A stretch of DNA of 64,000 bases from an uncultured Emergencia sp. (GTDB lineage Bacteria; Bacillota; Clostridia; Peptostreptococcales; Anaerovoracaceae), in NCBI GenBank assembly GCA_937997955.1, contig CALLDR010000038.1:11859-75858 (forward strand), in the 5' to 3' direction. The position numbers and the translations under genes were made by a program. Positions 25,796-34,406 of this stretch are shown here, piece after piece (position 1 is the stretch's first letter; each line of letters starts with the position of its first letter). The notes below the pieces were generated by a model. The model searched no databases. It was given only the letters and a program-made list of their open reading frames with translations, and was not told the origin of the DNA.

Positions 25796-26631
25796 TAGAG
25801 ATCAGGAATCTTACCAAGAAGTTCGATGATTTTACGGCGGTGGATTCTCTGAACCTGACCATAGAGTCAGGTGAATTTTTCGGCCTGCTGGGGCCCAACG
25901 GCGCGGGAAAGACCACGACCATCGGTATGCTGTCCACGCTGCTTCTGCCTACGGCCGGAGAGATCCTCATAGACGGACAGCAGCTGAACCGCCAGCGTCC
26001 TGATCTGAAGCGGAAGCTGAGCGTGATCACCCAGGAGTATTCCATGCGTCAGGACATGACCATGGACGAGATCATGGAGTACCAGGGCCGGCTGTACTTC
26101 ATGCCTGTGAAGCAGATCCGGGCCAGAACCGAGGAACTGCTGGAATTCTGCGAGCTGATCCAGTTCCGAAAGAGAACCGTCCGCAAGCTGTCCGGCGGCA
26201 TGAAGCGGAAGCTGATGGTCTGCCGGGCTCTTTTGACGGAGCCTGAGATCCTGCTGCTGGACGAGCCTACCGCAGGCATGGACGCCCTGTCCAGGCGTCA
26301 GATGTGGAATCTTTTGCGCAGGCTCAACGAAAAGCATCTGACAATCCTGCTGACCACCCATTACATGGAAGAGGCCCAGGTCCTGTGTGACCGGCTGGCG
26401 CTGATGAACAAAGGCAAGCTGGAGGAAGTGGGTACGCCCAAAGCCTTTATCCAACAGCTGGGGCCTTTCGCCGTGGACGAAACCACGGAGGAGGAAGTGC
26501 AGAGCCGCTTCTTCGCCACAAAGGAGGAGGCCATCGCCTGCCTCAGCCAGCTGAAGGGGCAGACTACCCTGAGAGAGACCACCCTGGAAGACGTGTTCAT
26601 TGAAAGGGTCGGCGGCAAGCTGATGCCGTAA
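25792..26631 (+). CDS. ABC transporter ATP-binding protein (ABC-2 type)
   Basis: A 279-residue DrrA/CcmA-like ATPase: Walker A GPNGAGKTT (residues 36-44), Q-loop VITQEYSM, signature LSGGMKRKL, Walker B ILLLDEPTAGMD, His switch LLTTHYMEEA, and the C-terminal extension (about 220-279) usual for ABC-2 exporters' ATPases. Start ATG overlaps cbiL by four bases, indicating translational coupling. It pairs with the ABC-2 permease 40 bp downstream. Substrate is unknown; the operon context hints at a tetrapyrrole, corrinoid or metal (inference). Confidence 0.9.
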   Translation: MIEIRNLTKKFDDFTAVDSLNLTIESGEFFGLLGPNGAGKTTTIGMLSTLLLPTAGEILIDGQQLNRQRPDLKRKLSVITQEYSMRQDMTMDEIMEYQGRLYFMPVKQIRARTEELLEFCELIQFRKRTVRKLSGGMKRKLMVCRALLTEPEILLLDEPTAGMDALSRRQMWNLLRRLNEKHLTILLTTHYMEEAQVLCDRLALMNKGKLEEVGTPKAFIQQLGPFAVDETTEEEVQSRFFATKEEAIACLSQLKGQTTLRETTLEDVFIERVGGKLMP

Positions 26632-26670
26632 AATCACGCAAGCATACACATATTAAATTGGAGTTATATT

Positions 26671-27405
26671 ATGGGAATCGTTACAGTTTTATGGGAAAAG
26701 TGGGTGGAGTTCAGACGGGACTTTTACAAGATCACTTTGGCGGCCATGGTGGCGCCTCTCATGTATCTGGTGGTTTTCGGCATGGGTGTGCAGACCACGT
26801 CCCACGGACAGCCTTACCTCTATTTCCTGATCCCCGGCGTGGTCTCCCTGACCACCATGACAGGAAGCTTCAACGCCATCGCGCAGAACCTTAATGTGCA
26901 GCGGCTGTACGAGAGGGCCTTTGACCAGATCATGATATCACCGACGCCTCTGTGGCAGTTTATCGTAGGCCAGATCCTTGCGGGCAGCCTGCGGGGCATC
27001 TATGCGGGATGTGTCATCCTCCTGCTGACGCTGCCGATCCAGTCGGGCCTCATATTCAGCCCGTTGTCTTTTGTGGTCATGTTCCTCAACGGAGCCGTAT
27101 TTTCGGCCATCGGCGTAGTGGTATCCTTCATCGCGAAGAACCACACAGATGTGCCGCGCTTTTCCAACTACATCATCATGCCGATGTCCTATCTGTGCAA
27201 CACCTTTTTTGCCACAGATTCTATGCCCCACGGCCTGCGGGAGGTTTTGTCCGCGCTGCCTCTGTCCCAGACCAGCGGCGTAGTCCGCGGCATCGCTACA
27301 GGAGAACCGGTAAACGTGCTGACGGCAGTTTTGATCCTGCTGGCCTATCTGGTCGTATTTACTTCGATCGCGTTCTGGTTTATATACAAAAAGAAGAATC
27401 TCTGA
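26671..27405 (+). CDS. ABC-2 type transporter permease
   Basis: A 244-residue, six-helix ABC-2 permease. LYFLIPGVVSLTTMTGSFNA, a long amphipathic region QRLYERAFDQIMISPTPLWQ (the ABC-2 coupling segment), and NYIIMPMSYLCNTFFATDSM before the last helices are typical. It forms a homodimer or pairs with the ATPase encoded upstream. TTGGAG lies about ten bases before ATG 26671. Such permeases usually export. Confidence 0.88.
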   Translation: MGIVTVLWEKWVEFRRDFYKITLAAMVAPLMYLVVFGMGVQTTSHGQPYLYFLIPGVVSLTTMTGSFNAIAQNLNVQRLYERAFDQIMISPTPLWQFIVGQILAGSLRGIYAGCVILLLTLPIQSGLIFSPLSFVVMFLNGAVFSAIGVVVSFIAKNHTDVPRFSNYIIMPMSYLCNTFFATDSMPHGLREVLSALPLSQTSGVVRGIATGEPVNVLTAVLILLAYLVVFTSIAFWFIYKKKNL

Positions 27406-27425
27406 TAGAGGGAAATGGATGATAG

Positions 27426-28541
27426 ATGATGAAAAGAATCAAACACTATTTTATTACAGTCTTTTTGACCGCCGTCCTGGTGTCGGCGTTTTGCGGCCCC
27501 ATGGAGGCTCTGGCGGCGGAGCCGCCCTATGATAAGGTGGTATCCTATTCCAACGCCATTCCGGCGGAGGAGGTGACCCAGTACGGCATGCTGCCCATCT
27601 ACGGAAGAGATGTCAAGGACGGAACCTACGACGTGGATGTCCGGTCCAGCTCGACCATGTTCCGGGTGGTAAAGGCGGTTCTGACCGTGGAAGGCGACGA
27701 AATGACGGCGGACATTACCCTGAGCGGACAGGGCTACATCAAACTGTTCATGGGCACCGGCAAGGAGGCCGCGGCCAGCGACATGTCCGGCTTCATCGAC
27801 TATACGGAGGGTGACGACGGCCTGTACACCTTCACCGTTCCCGTGGACGGACTGAACAAAGCTTTGTCCTGCGCGGCATTCAGCCAGAGAAAAGGGCAGT
27901 GGTACGACAGACTGATCCTCTTTGACGCGTCCAGCCTGCCGGAGAAGGCCCTGGAGGTGGACCTGCCGGATTATGACGCCATAGAATCGGCTATGAAGAA
28001 CAGCGGAAGCGGCGGCGGTACCGGAGGCGTCCTGATCACCTCTTCCGGCGTCATCGGGGACGAGGGGTCTTCCAGCACGGGAGGCCAGTCCGTCAAAGCC
28101 ATGAACATCGATATGGACGACGGAGAGTATTCCATCGACGTGATTCTGGCCGGCGGCAGCGGCAAAGCCAGCGTTTCCACGCCGACCCTGCTCATCGTCA
28201 AAGAAGGCAGGGCCTACGCCCGCCTGGTGTGGAGCAGTTCAAACTATGATTACATGATCGTGGGCAGCGACAAATATCTGGATATCAACGAAGGGGAAGG
28301 AAATTCCACCTTTGAGATCCCGATCACGGCCATGGACAAGGAAATGAAGGTCATCGCGGACACCACGGCCATGGGAACGCCCCACGAGGTGGAATATACG
28401 CTGACCTTCTACAAGGAGTCCATCGGCTCCAAGAAGCAGATGCCCCAGGAAGCCGCCAAACGGGTCCTGGTCATCGCCGTGATCATCATTATCGTTGGCG
28501 GTATTTTAAACCACTATGTAAAGAAAAAGAGAAGGGTGTAG
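27426..28541 (+). CDS. secreted, C-terminally anchored protein with two NEAT-like repeats
   Basis: A 371-residue protein with a signal peptide (FITVFLTAVLVSAFCGPMEALAA), two related beta-rich domains and a C-terminal helix (VLVIAVIIIIVGGILNHYV) followed by KKKRR. Domain 1 (about 55-170) begins DGTYDVDVRSSSTMFRVVK; domain 2 (about 225-330) begins DGEYSIDVILAGGSGKASV. The DGxYxVxV...S...V opening recalls NEAT/heme-binding surface domains, but I cannot show the heme-ligand Tyr motif. A Ser/Gly-rich linker joins the domains. Position at the end of the cbiL-ABC operon suggests a cell-surface receptor for the transported ligand. ATG 27426 or 27429 may be used. Confidence 0.65.
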   Translation: MMKRIKHYFITVFLTAVLVSAFCGPMEALAAEPPYDKVVSYSNAIPAEEVTQYGMLPIYGRDVKDGTYDVDVRSSSTMFRVVKAVLTVEGDEMTADITLSGQGYIKLFMGTGKEAAASDMSGFIDYTEGDDGLYTFTVPVDGLNKALSCAAFSQRKGQWYDRLILFDASSLPEKALEVDLPDYDAIESAMKNSGSGGGTGGVLITSSGVIGDEGSSSTGGQSVKAMNIDMDDGEYSIDVILAGGSGKASVSTPTLLIVKEGRAYARLVWSSSNYDYMIVGSDKYLDINEGEGNSTFEIPITAMDKEMKVIADTTAMGTPHEVEYTLTFYKESIGSKKQMPQEAAKRVLVIAVIIIIVGGILNHYVKKKRRV

Positions 28542-28623
28542 GGCAGCTGTCAGCCCCATATCCAGGACTTCGCCAGGACTTTTCAAAGCCTTCTCTAAGT
28601 CTTTTCAAATTTTTTCTTAAGCA

Positions 28624-28653
28624 AAAAGCCGGGGATTCTGCCCGGCTTTTGTA
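28624..28653. terminator. bidirectional intrinsic terminator
   Basis: AAAAGCCGGG (28624-28633) and CCCGGCTTTT (28641-28650) give a perfect stem with an A-tract on one side and a T-tract on the other. It serves both the NEAT-like gene and the convergent peptidase gene. Confidence 0.9.
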
Positions 28654-28698
28654 ATGCCCTGAAACGGATTTCTTCTGCGTATTTGACAGGAGACAATT

Positions 28699-29730
28699 CT
28701 ATTTGACAGGAGACAGCTCATACAGCTCCTGATCTACGATTTTTCCTTCGTCCATCAGCTGTACGCCGTCCAGCCATACGCTGGAATTGAGACAGATGCC
28801 GTCGGTATGGGAAACGGCGTCCTGGCCGCAAGGCGGCGCGTCTATAGGGCTGACATAGCCGATGCCCCATTCCGTACATCCCCAGACTCGCTCATCTTCT
28901 ACCACGTTTCCTGTCAGTCTGGCGCCAGGATTGAAGCCGTAGGCGATATGGGCCATTTTCAGCATACCTTCATCATTAAAGTCTTTCAGGTACTTTTCGT
29001 ATTCCGCCGCCTCCCGGCCGCCGTCAAAGCCGACGATTTTCCCGTTTTCGACGGTCAGGATCACTGGCTGTGACGGAACGTGTCCGAACGGCGGCGTAAT
29101 GGTTCCGTCAAAGACGATCTTTCCGTTGATGGAACCGAACTTAGGAACCACGTTGAGTTGTCCGGTCAGCATGTGCATGCCGGGAACGCCGGCCTTGCCG
29201 CAGTCGACGCAGACCAGATGAGATGGGTCCAGCTCAAAGGAAACATCGGTTCCGGCAGGGGTGGTGACCCGCATTTCTTTGGCCTCTCTGTGCCTCTGTC
29301 CGAAGGCTTCCATGAAGACCTGCAGCGGCTTGGTATCTACCTCGCCTACGGTCCGGATCAGCAGTTCCGGCGAAAAATCTACCAGACACATGTAGCGCAG
29401 CTTCTGGTTCTTTTCCATAGCCCTTTCAAAAGGCGTGGAGTACAGCAGCCACTGGTGGTTGAACTCGATCCACACGTCGGCGCCCAGCAGGGCTCCCGTC
29501 AGGGCGTCTACCGGAATTTCCGGGTCCGCGGCTTTGCCTACAGAACCCGGCGTCGCGATCTGGATCGTCATCGGGAAGGCTCCCAGACTGTGGACGCCTG
29601 CGGCGACGGCGTTTACCAGGCTCTCGTCGCTCATGGTATCGGCGGTGATGACCACGGTCTCACCGGCCTTGACCTCAAAGATTTCTCTGACCAGCTTGTC
29701 AGCTGCTTTCTGCAGTTCAAATTTCAGCAT
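28699..29730 (-). CDS. M29-type aminopeptidase / NicX-like metalloenzyme
   Basis: A 343-residue protein similar in plan to the thermophilic aminopeptidase (M29) and 2,5-dihydroxypyridine dioxygenase (NicX) group. It opens with a Rossmann-like VKAGETVVITADTMSDESLV segment, and the C-terminal half holds GKIVFDGTITPPFG, AHIAYGFNPGARLTGNVVEDERVWG and SHTDGICLNSS, which supply the metal-ligand Glu/His/Asp positions. Minus-strand ATG 29730 is preferred over 29748 because GAGAGG lies ten bases before it. It is divergent from a dipeptidase gene, so a peptide-scavenging role is plausible. Confidence 0.75.
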   Translation of the reverse strand: MLKFELQKAADKLVREIFEVKAGETVVITADTMSDESLVNAVAAGVHSLGAFPMTIQIATPGSVGKAADPEIPVDALTGALLGADVWIEFNHQWLLYSTPFERAMEKNQKLRYMCLVDFSPELLIRTVGEVDTKPLQVFMEAFGQRHREAKEMRVTTPAGTDVSFELDPSHLVCVDCGKAGVPGMHMLTGQLNVVPKFGSINGKIVFDGTITPPFGHVPSQPVILTVENGKIVGFDGGREAAEYEKYLKDFNDEGMLKMAHIAYGFNPGARLTGNVVEDERVWGCTEWGIGYVSPIDAPPCGQDAVSHTDGICLNSSVWLDGVQLMDEGKIVDQELYELSPVK

Positions 29731-29925
29731 AATAATCGTACCTCTCATCTCAGATGTTTTTTGTTGCTGTCATTATAGCGTCTGGAAGTCTGGAAGGCAT
29801 TAGGATTCCTTCAAAAACCAAAACCGTTTTTTAAAATCTTTACAACGGCTTTCGGCCGGAGCGCGTATATAATGAAAAAAATCACTGGAAAAATCAGTGA
29901 TAAAAATGATTGCGAGGAGGAAGCC

Positions 29926-31368
29926 ATGAATATAGGTGAGTTTATTGAAGTCAACAGGCAGCAGATGATCGAGGATATTTCGGATCTGATCGCTGTCCCT
30001 TCCGTATGGGACGAGGCGACGGCAGGGGAAGGGCAGCCCTTTGGCGAAGACGTAGCCCGGTGCCTTGAGGAAATCCTGGCGAAGGCAGCGGCTATGGGTA
30101 TGGAGGTGAAAAACGTCGAAGGGTACGCCGGAGAGATCACCATCAGTGGTCGTCAGACCACGGCGGCGGACACCCCTTTGATGATCGGTGTACTGGCCCA
30201 TGAAGACGTGGTTCCCGCGGGAGAGGGCTGGGACACGGACCCGTTTACGCCGGTGGTCCGGGACGGCCGGCTGTATGGCCGCGGTTCTTCTGATGACAAA
30301 GGTCCGCTGGTGGCAGGGCTGTACGCGATGAAGTATCTGATGGACGAGGGACGCATCCCGGCCACGGCCTGTCTGCGGATGATCGTGGGAACCAACGAGG
30401 AGGAGGCGTGGGGCGGTATCGGTTACTACAAGGAGCATGTGGACCGGCTGCCGGACTATTCTATCGTGCCGGACGGGTATTTTCCCCTGGTGTTCTGTGA
30501 AAAGGGCCTGCTGGACTTTGACCTGACGATTCCATCAAAGGGAGCCGCCGGGGGTACTGCAGCGGTGAGGGAGCTGACCGGCGGAAGCGGCCGTAATGTG
30601 GTGGCCGGAGGCGCCCGGTGCACGATAGACTGCGGTGACACGGGGCTTGCGGCGCGGACCGCGGAACGGCTGAACCGATGGGAGCACGTCTCTGCCGCTG
30701 CCGACGGCGCGCTGGTCAAAGTGTCTGCCGAGGGCAAAAGCACCCACGCCATGTCACCGGAGAAGGGGCGCAACGCCATCAGCCTGCTGTTCGCGGCGCT
30801 GGGACAATTGGAGGATGACGGCTGCCGCCTGTCAGTCGGAGATGCCGTGGAGAAATACAATCGCTGGATCGGCGACGGATACAATGGAGAAAGGTTTGGC
30901 TGCTGTTTTGAGGATCAACTGTCTGGAAAGCTGACCTTCAACATCGGGACTGTGCGGTATGACGAGGATAAGGAACAGCTGGTGATGGAGGCCAACATAC
31001 GGTATCCTGCATCCATGGAGAAGGCTGCCGTTACAGAAGCCATAGAAAGGACCTGCAGCGAAGGGGGTTTCAGATGGCGGGAGAGGGACTGGCTGCCGCC
31101 GGTCTATACGGAGCCGGATTCTCCCTTTGTGGTAAAGCTGATGGAGGTCTATCGTCAGGTGACCGGCGACTGTGAAAACGACGCCTTTGCCATCGGCGGA
31201 GCCACCTATGCCAGAGCGATTCCCAACGCGGCCGCCTTCGGTCCGCTGTTCCCCCACGAGGAAGAGCTGGCTCACGAGCCCAACGAGTTTCTGTCTGTCG
31301 ACAGCCTGGAGAAGATGACGGAGATCTTTATCAGAGGTCTGGACGCCCTGCTGCACATGGACGACTAG
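29926..31368 (+). CDS. Xaa-His dipeptidase PepV-like (M20 family)
   Basis: A 480-residue zinc dipeptidase of the PepV/Sapep group. Metal and catalytic residues are visible: GVLAHEDVVPAGEGWDTDPF (His replaces Asp-X-His context), RGSSDDKGPLVAGLYAM with the bridging Asp, IVGTNEEEAWGG with the catalytic Glu pair, and the lid domain with STHAMSPEKGRNAISLL. GGAGGAAGCC directly before ATG 29926 overrides the earlier in-frame ATG at 29872. Divergent from the M29 gene; a 13-bp tandem array follows the stop. Confidence 0.88.
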   Translation: MNIGEFIEVNRQQMIEDISDLIAVPSVWDEATAGEGQPFGEDVARCLEEILAKAAAMGMEVKNVEGYAGEITISGRQTTAADTPLMIGVLAHEDVVPAGEGWDTDPFTPVVRDGRLYGRGSSDDKGPLVAGLYAMKYLMDEGRIPATACLRMIVGTNEEEAWGGIGYYKEHVDRLPDYSIVPDGYFPLVFCEKGLLDFDLTIPSKGAAGGTAAVRELTGGSGRNVVAGGARCTIDCGDTGLAARTAERLNRWEHVSAAADGALVKVSAEGKSTHAMSPEKGRNAISLLFAALGQLEDDGCRLSVGDAVEKYNRWIGDGYNGERFGCCFEDQLSGKLTFNIGTVRYDEDKEQLVMEANIRYPASMEKAAVTEAIERTCSEGGFRWRERDWLPPVYTEPDSPFVVKLMEVYRQVTGDCENDAFAIGGATYARAIPNAAAFGPLFPHEEELAHEPNEFLSVDSLEKMTEIFIRGLDALLHMDD

Positions 31369-31373
31369 CTGGC

Positions 31374-31464
31374 GGTTTTGTCTGTTGGTCTTGTCTGCCG
31401 GCTTTGTCTGCTGGTCTTGTCTTCCGGTTTTGTCTGCCGGTTCCGCCTGCTGGCTTTGCTTGCC
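31374..31464 (+). repeat. seven 13-bp tandem repeats between stop codons of convergent genes
   Basis: Seven units of the type GGTTTTGTCTGCC fill the whole gap between the pepV-like stop (31368) and the LysR stop (31467). Units 1-5 are close copies; units 6-7 are more diverged. A GCCGGTCAGGC/GCCTGACCGGC inverted repeat (about 31460-31504) then extends into the LysR 3' end. Confidence 0.85.
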
Positions 31465-31466
31465 GG

Positions 31467-32330
31467 TCAGGCCTCGATGTATTCGAGGAAACGCCTGACC
31501 GGCAGGGAGGCGTTTTCCTTGTCCTTCAGCGCCAGCCCGATTTGGCGGTAAGCCGGTTCTTCCAGAGGACGCGCCGCGATGCGATAGGGATTGCGCCGCA
31601 GGATCAGCTGGGGCAGGATGCTGACGCCGAGACCGCTTTCCACCATGGACAGTATGGCGTAGTCGTCGTAGGTGGTGAACTGGATATCGGGACGGATGCC
31701 CTTCCCTTCAAAGAGAGGGGAGATCTCGGCCTTTTCGCTTGTCTCCCGCAGCATGAAGGCGCAGCCGGCCAGGGCCTCCAGAGGAACACGGTCACAGGCC
31801 GCCAGTGGGTGGTTTTCCGGCAGTATGGCCAGCAGCTCGTCTCTGTAGACAGCGGCCAATTGCAGCTCGGGCCGGACAGGAAGCAGGACGAAGCCCAGGT
31901 CCACCCGGCCTGTCATGATCCACTGCTCGATCTGTCCGTATTCGCCGGTGAGCAGCTCGTAATCGATGCCGGGATAGTCGTGCTGGAACCGTTTGATGAT
32001 GGAAGGCAGCCAATGGGTGGCTACGCTGGAAAAGGTTCCGATGCGGATCAGGCCTGACTGCAGGCCGTGAAGACTGTCGATGCGGGTCTGGAGATCCTCG
32101 TACTGGCTGCACAGCTGCTGGATATGGGGCAGCAGAGAGCGTCCTTCCGCGGTCAGCTGGACGCCGCCGCGGCTGCGTATGAGCAGAGGGAGGTTCCATT
32201 CTCTTTCCAGATCGGCCACCATGCGGCTGACACCGGATTGGGAGTAGTTTAAAGCCTCGGCGGCCTTGGTGAAGCTGCCGCTGTCTACGGTTTTGATCAG
32301 AGCTTTGTATTTGAAAATGTTCGCGTCCAT
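31467..32330 (-). CDS. LysR-family transcriptional regulator
   Basis: A 287-residue LysR protein. Helix-turn-helix residues 5-60 include GSFTKAAEALNYSQSGVSRM and a conserved LIRSRGGVQLTAEG wing; the effector domain has a QSGLIRIGTFSSVATHWLP opening strand. The frame is open 11 codons further upstream, but AAGGACAGGAACC sits directly before the minus-strand ATG at 32330, so I start there. No divergent gene lies close; the next gene on the plus strand starts 434 bp away, so the target is unclear. Confidence 0.88.
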   Translation of the reverse strand: MDANIFKYKALIKTVDSGSFTKAAEALNYSQSGVSRMVADLEREWNLPLLIRSRGGVQLTAEGRSLLPHIQQLCSQYEDLQTRIDSLHGLQSGLIRIGTFSSVATHWLPSIIKRFQHDYPGIDYELLTGEYGQIEQWIMTGRVDLGFVLLPVRPELQLAAVYRDELLAILPENHPLAACDRVPLEALAGCAFMLRETSEKAEISPLFEGKGIRPDIQFTTYDDYAILSMVESGLGVSILPQLILRRNPYRIAARPLEEPAYRQIGLALKDKENASLPVRRFLEYIEA

Positions 32331-32764
32331 GGTTCCTGTCCTTTCTCTTGTCCGCCTTGCCATCCCCTGGCGCCGCGGCTGCGCGGCTGCGCCGCAGCGG
32401 ATATTCCGGCAGCGGCCGATTCTCCGGCTTTGGCTGATGTTTCGTCTCTGACTGATGCTTCGACGCCGCTCACCCGCCGCTCACCGGCTGCTGGAGCGCT
32501 AGTCCGTTGGGCTGTTGAGGGGTGGCTGTTGGGGGTGTTTGCCGTTGGGCTGTTGATTATGCAATTTTGTAATGTAAAGCATGAAGAAAATTCGCTTTTG
32601 TAATCATATGGACTATGATACACTGTTTACGACAAAAAAGCAATACGGCCTGATCAATCTGCAGGCGGTTTTGCGGGATATTTTTGCGAGGCAGTTTTGT
32701 GGGGCGGCGGACTCTGGCTTGCAGTTTTTTTGAGAACTGCCGCGGTACACATAAGGAGGAACAT
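32331..32764. other. 434-bp intergenic region
   Basis: The left part is GC-rich with imperfect repeats (GCGGCTGCGCGGCTGCGCC; GCCGTTGGGCTGTTGA occurs twice, near 32503 and 32541). The right part is AT-rich with a TATGAT element near 32614 that may be the -10 for the next gene. AAGGAGGAA ends it. Confidence 0.5.
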
Positions 32765-33985
32765 ATGCAAGGGAATCTCTCTTTGAACAAAGGAAAGGCG
32801 GCGGAAACGGCCGCTTCTTCGCGGGACCGGAGGGGACTTCGGGTAAAAAAGGCATTCAGCATGGAAACGCTGGTATTTCTGGCGATATTTGGCATGATTT
32901 TTTCGACGCTTGGAAGGCATATGGGCATGGTCAACATGATGAATACCATGCTGAATACCGCTTATGATCTTTTGATGAACACCGTCTTCTATATCATGGC
33001 CATCGCTGTCATCGCGGGAGCGGCGGCAGGGCTTCTGACTGAATTCGGCGTGGTGGCGGCGATCAATAAGATCCTTTCGCCTTTGATGAAGCCGCTCTAC
33101 GGTCTGCCGGGCGCGGCCGTGGTAGGGGTTATGACTACATATCTGTCGGATAATCCGGCCGTACTGGCTTTGGCGGAGGACGACAATTTCCGGCGTTATT
33201 TCAAGAAATACCAACTGCCCGCGCTGACCAACATCGGCACAGCCTTCGGCATGGGGATGATCATTACGACGTTTATGATAGGTCTCAAAGGGCCTGACGG
33301 CAGCAGCTATACTACCGCGGCTTTGATCGGGAATCTGGGCGCCGTCATCGGAAGTATTATCAGTGCCCGGCTCATGCTGGTCAAGACGAAGAAGCTTTAC
33401 GGCACCGAGGAAATGGCCGATGTGAAGAATACCGGCGCGGAGATGTCTATGAATGAACGCATTGTCCGCGAAGGCAGCGTAGGCGGCCGGTTCATGGAAG
33501 CCATGCTGGAAGGCGGTAAGAACGGGGTCTCTATGGGCGTCGCCATCATTCCCGGCGTGCTGATCATATGCACCATCGTCATGATGCTGACCAACGGCGC
33601 GTCGGCTGACGGCACCTTTACGGGAGCCGCTTACGAGGGGATCGGATTCCTGCCATGGGTGGCGGGAAAGCTGGAATTCGCACTGTCGCCGCTGTTCGGC
33701 TTCAGCAGCGCGGAGGGAATCTCTGTGCCGATTACAGCCCTTGGCGCCGCGGGAGCGGCCATCGGCCTGGTGCCGGGTTTGGTGGAAGGAGGCCTGGCCC
33801 AAGGCAACGATATCGCCGTATTTACAGCTATGTGCATGTGCTGGAGCGGATATCTCAGCACCCATGTGGCCATGATGGATTCCCTGAAATTCCGCAATCT
33901 GACCGGCCATGCCATCTTGTGCCATACCATAGGGGGTCTCTGCGCGGGGGTTGCCGCTCACTGGATGTACGCGGCAGTCTGTTAA
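32765..33985 (+). CDS. CD0519/CD1768-type membrane protein with nucleoside-recognition (Gate) domains
   Basis: A 406-residue polytopic protein. The two Gate-like halves contain GVVAAINKILSPLMKPLYGL with VVGVMTTYLSDNPAVLALAE and, later, GFSSAEGISVPITALGAAGA. Overall it matches the CD0519/CD1768 membrane family of Clostridia. Function is not established; relatives are suspected transporters. AAGGAGGAAC six bases before ATG 32765 sets the start; the upstream in-frame extension is ignored. A very strong terminator follows. Confidence 0.75.
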   Translation: MQGNLSLNKGKAAETAASSRDRRGLRVKKAFSMETLVFLAIFGMIFSTLGRHMGMVNMMNTMLNTAYDLLMNTVFYIMAIAVIAGAAAGLLTEFGVVAAINKILSPLMKPLYGLPGAAVVGVMTTYLSDNPAVLALAEDDNFRRYFKKYQLPALTNIGTAFGMGMIITTFMIGLKGPDGSSYTTAALIGNLGAVIGSIISARLMLVKTKKLYGTEEMADVKNTGAEMSMNERIVREGSVGGRFMEAMLEGGKNGVSMGVAIIPGVLIICTIVMMLTNGASADGTFTGAAYEGIGFLPWVAGKLEFALSPLFGFSSAEGISVPITALGAAGAAIGLVPGLVEGGLAQGNDIAVFTAMCMCWSGYLSTHVAMMDSLKFRNLTGHAILCHTIGGLCAGVAAHWMYAAVC

Positions 33986-34025
33986 ATAGACGGTACTGCC
34001 TTTGGCCATATAAATCTCCTGCTCA

Positions 34026-34080
34026 TAAAGAAGACCCTGGCGGGGAGTCTGACTGACTCCCGTCAGGGTCTTCTTTATAA
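34026..34080. terminator. long perfect bidirectional terminator
   Basis: A stem of more than 20 bp with outer arms AAAGAAGACCCTG / CAGGGTCTTCTTT and inner GGGGAGTC/GACTCCC around a five-base loop. It serves the CD0519-type gene and any minus-strand transcript from the relic described next. Confidence 0.9.
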
Positions 34081-34101
34081 GCAAAAGCCTGACCAAAAGC
34101 T

Positions 34102-34406
34102 CTACATCACCGTAAAGCTGGCTCCGTTGACGGCGTCATACCGGACGACATAGGACTTATTCTTGAAAATGATATAGAATTTAAGTACATCTTTTTCCGG
34201 ATCATAGCCCTGCAGCGGATTGTTCAGCGCGGAGAGATAAAAATCCGCAGAAGGATATTTTGTGGTAAGCTTCATATACTTGTAATCGCTGGACGAAGAG
34301 CCGGTAGAGTGAATGGTCCTGGAATATCGGGCCGCGGCTGAGATATTATGGAAAAATAAAAGGAGAACTATTGAACCAAATATTTTTTTTGATATAATAG
34401 AACCAT
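34102..34406 (-). pseudogene. small secreted-protein relic, frame broken in a poly-A tract
   Basis: The minus strand reads a signal-peptide-like KKIFGSIVLLLFFHNISAAA followed by about 75 residues that look like a genuine exported domain (FYLSALNNPLQGYDPEKD, FYIIFKNKSYVVRYD) and ends at TAG (34102-34104). No in-frame start exists. If the A8 tract (34383-34390 on the opposite strand) had nine As, ATG at 34406 would open MVLLYQKKIF... and restore the whole protein. So this is either a slipped homopolymer (phase-variable or inactivated gene) or a relic. No Shine-Dalgarno site is visible, and the ATG overlaps the ABC-F start on the other strand. Confidence 0.45.
34371..34398 (+). promoter_or_regulatory. 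promoter placing the start site at the ABC-F ATG
   Basis: TTGAAC (34371-34376), 16 bp, TATAAT (34393-34398). The ABC-F ATG is at 34405, six bases after the -10, so the transcript would be leaderless or nearly so. Confidence 0.7.
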
